Part shown: piece by piece, positions 4,544 to 5,235 of the stretch
Layout: each line of letters opens with the position of its first letter
How positions within the stretch are numbered: position 1 is the first letter of the stretch
Assembly (NCBI GenBank): GCA_030609245.1
Contig: JAUWCP010000173.1
Location: 1-5,235, forward strand
Direction: 5' to 3'
Length of the DNA: 5,235 nt
Source: Hyphomicrobium sp.
Lineage (GTDB): Bacteria > Pseudomonadota > Alphaproteobacteria > Rhizobiales > Hyphomicrobiaceae
Made by a program: the position numbers and the translations under genes
Notes under the pieces: generated by a model
What the model saw: only the letters and a program-made list of their open reading frames with translations
Databases searched by the model: none
Told to the model about the DNA's origin: nothing

Positions 4544-5235
4544 ATGCCGGCTGAGCCGACAATCGATTACGAGAGCCTTGCCCAGGACGCCTTGCGAGGC
4601 CTCGTGCGCACCGTTCTCATCCAAACCGCCAAGTCCGGGCTGCCGGGCGAGCATCACTTCTACATTTCGTTCGATACCACCGCCACCGGCGTGGTTCTGT
4701 CCAAGCGGCTGAAGCAAAAGTACCCCCAAGAAATGACCGTCGTGCTGCAGCACCGTTTCTGGGATCTCATCGTGCGAGACGACCGCTTCGAGGTGAAGCT
4801 CACCTTCGATGGCATCCCCGAGCGCCTTGTCGTGCCGTTTGCCTCTATTCGCGTCTTCTTCGATCCCAGTGTGCGCTACGGGCTGCAATTCGAAGATGCC
4901 GATGTGGACCCCGAGACCGGCGAGCCCATAGAGGAGCCCTTCAGGGGACGCAGCACCGGTCGTCCCAACGGCACGCGCAACACGTTGCGTTCCACCGCGC
5001 CCAAGAAGCTGCGCGTACCGCGCAAAGCCAAAGGCGAAAAGCGCTCAACCTCGGCGACTGCCGCATCGTCACCGGCGCGCGTTCCCAAAGGCGCGCGAAC
5101 ACAGGCCGCAGAGACAACGCCCGCAGAGACACCGCCCGCAGAGACAATGCCCGAGGCTCCGGCGCAGTCCGGGTCCAACACGGACATTCCAGCCGCCGCG
5201 GAGCAGACGACCGCTGACGACGCGCCGCGCCAGGA
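4544..5235 (+). CDS. sspB: SspB, alpha-type adaptor for ClpXP degradation of SsrA-tagged proteins (3' end outside window)
   Basis: The first 230 codons are present and the frame is open at the right edge. Residues 1-118 form the SspB fold: an N-terminal helix (DYESLAQDALRGLVRTVL, 8-25), then GEHHFYISFDTTATGV (35-50), VVLQHRFWDLIV (66-77) and the hallmark VPFASIRVFFDPSVRYGLQF (97-116) of the alphaproteobacterial SspB family. In known systems SspB binds the tag and, through its flexible C-terminal tail, docks on ClpX. Here the tail from about 119 is long, disordered-looking and rich in Ala, Pro, Thr, Lys/Arg and Glu, with a basic stretch (146-168) and a repeat (188-202). The ATG at 4544 is preceded by a modest GAGAAG eight bases upstream; the ATG at 4528 is out of frame. 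It sits right after ssrA, whose tag it should recognise. The ClpX-binding terminus lies outside the window. Confidence 0.92.
   Translation, partial: MPAEPTIDYESLAQDALRGLVRTVLIQTAKSGLPGEHHFYISFDTTATGVVLSKRLKQKYPQEMTVVLQHRFWDLIVRDDRFEVKLTFDGIPERLVVPFASIRVFFDPSVRYGLQFEDADVDPETGEPIEEPFRGRSTGRPNGTRNTLRSTAPKKLRVPRKAKGEKRSTSATAASSPARVPKGARTQAAETTPAETPPAETMPEAPAQSGSNTDIPAAAEQTTADDAPRQ
5105..5149 (+). repeat. Three tandem 15-nt units inside the sspB tail
   Basis: Units at 5105-5119, 5120-5134 and 5135-5149 share the core CCGCAGAGACA and differ at the first base and the last two or three. They are in frame and encode AAETT, PAETP and PAETM. A 15-nt period keeps the frame when copy number changes, so linker length could vary between strains. 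Confidence 0.85.

Noticed and set aside
4478..5187. Minus-strand frames opposite sspB
   Set aside because: The plus strand encodes the recognisable SspB fold; the antisense products are low-complexity.

Overview
The window looks like a chromosomal segment of an alphaproteobacterium, most likely of the Hyphomicrobiales (Rhizobiales). The main reasons are a circularly permuted, two-piece tmRNA gene of the alphaproteobacterial type, an adjacent alpha-type SspB adaptor, and a thyA-folA-hflK gene order. Coding density is high and the DNA is GC-rich, with no insertion sequence, phage gene or CRISPR array visible. The assignment to order is inference; no 16S or other marker gene is present.

Minus-strand block (1-3080). 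Transcription runs right to left through a CPBP-family intramembrane protease-like gene, thyA (thymidylate synthase), folA (dihydrofolate reductase) and, after a 179-nt gap, hflK, which runs off the left edge. thyA and folA overlap by four bases (ATGA). They form a metabolic pair: ThyA makes dTMP and oxidises methylene-tetrahydrofolate to dihydrofolate, and FolA reduces it back. hflK encodes the membrane SPFH protein that works with HflC to control the FtsH protease. The gap before hflK has a weak promoter candidate and two small hairpins.

Divergent centre (3081-3250). About 170 nt separate the CPBP gene from a divergently transcribed ion channel gene. The gap contains two perfect inverted repeats that could be operators.

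Plus-strand block (3251-5235). The channel gene encodes a six-helix, voltage-sensor-type potassium channel. It has a GFGD selectivity filter and an unusual C-terminal four-cysteine zinc ribbon. Next comes the permuted ssrA gene: first the acceptor piece ending in CCA, then an excised spacer, then the coding piece with the tag ANDNYAEAALAA. A 14-nt perfect palindrome follows, and then sspB, which runs off the right edge. SspB delivers SsrA-tagged proteins to ClpXP, so the tagging RNA and the adaptor that reads its tag are neighbours here.

Much of the window concerns protein quality control: HflK/FtsH, a CPBP membrane protease, tmRNA and SspB/ClpXP. The thyA-folA pair sits in the middle. Most of it is conserved housekeeping. 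The less ordinary parts are the zinc-ribbon channel, the divergent CPBP protease, the ssrA-sspB junction and the long repetitive tail of SspB.
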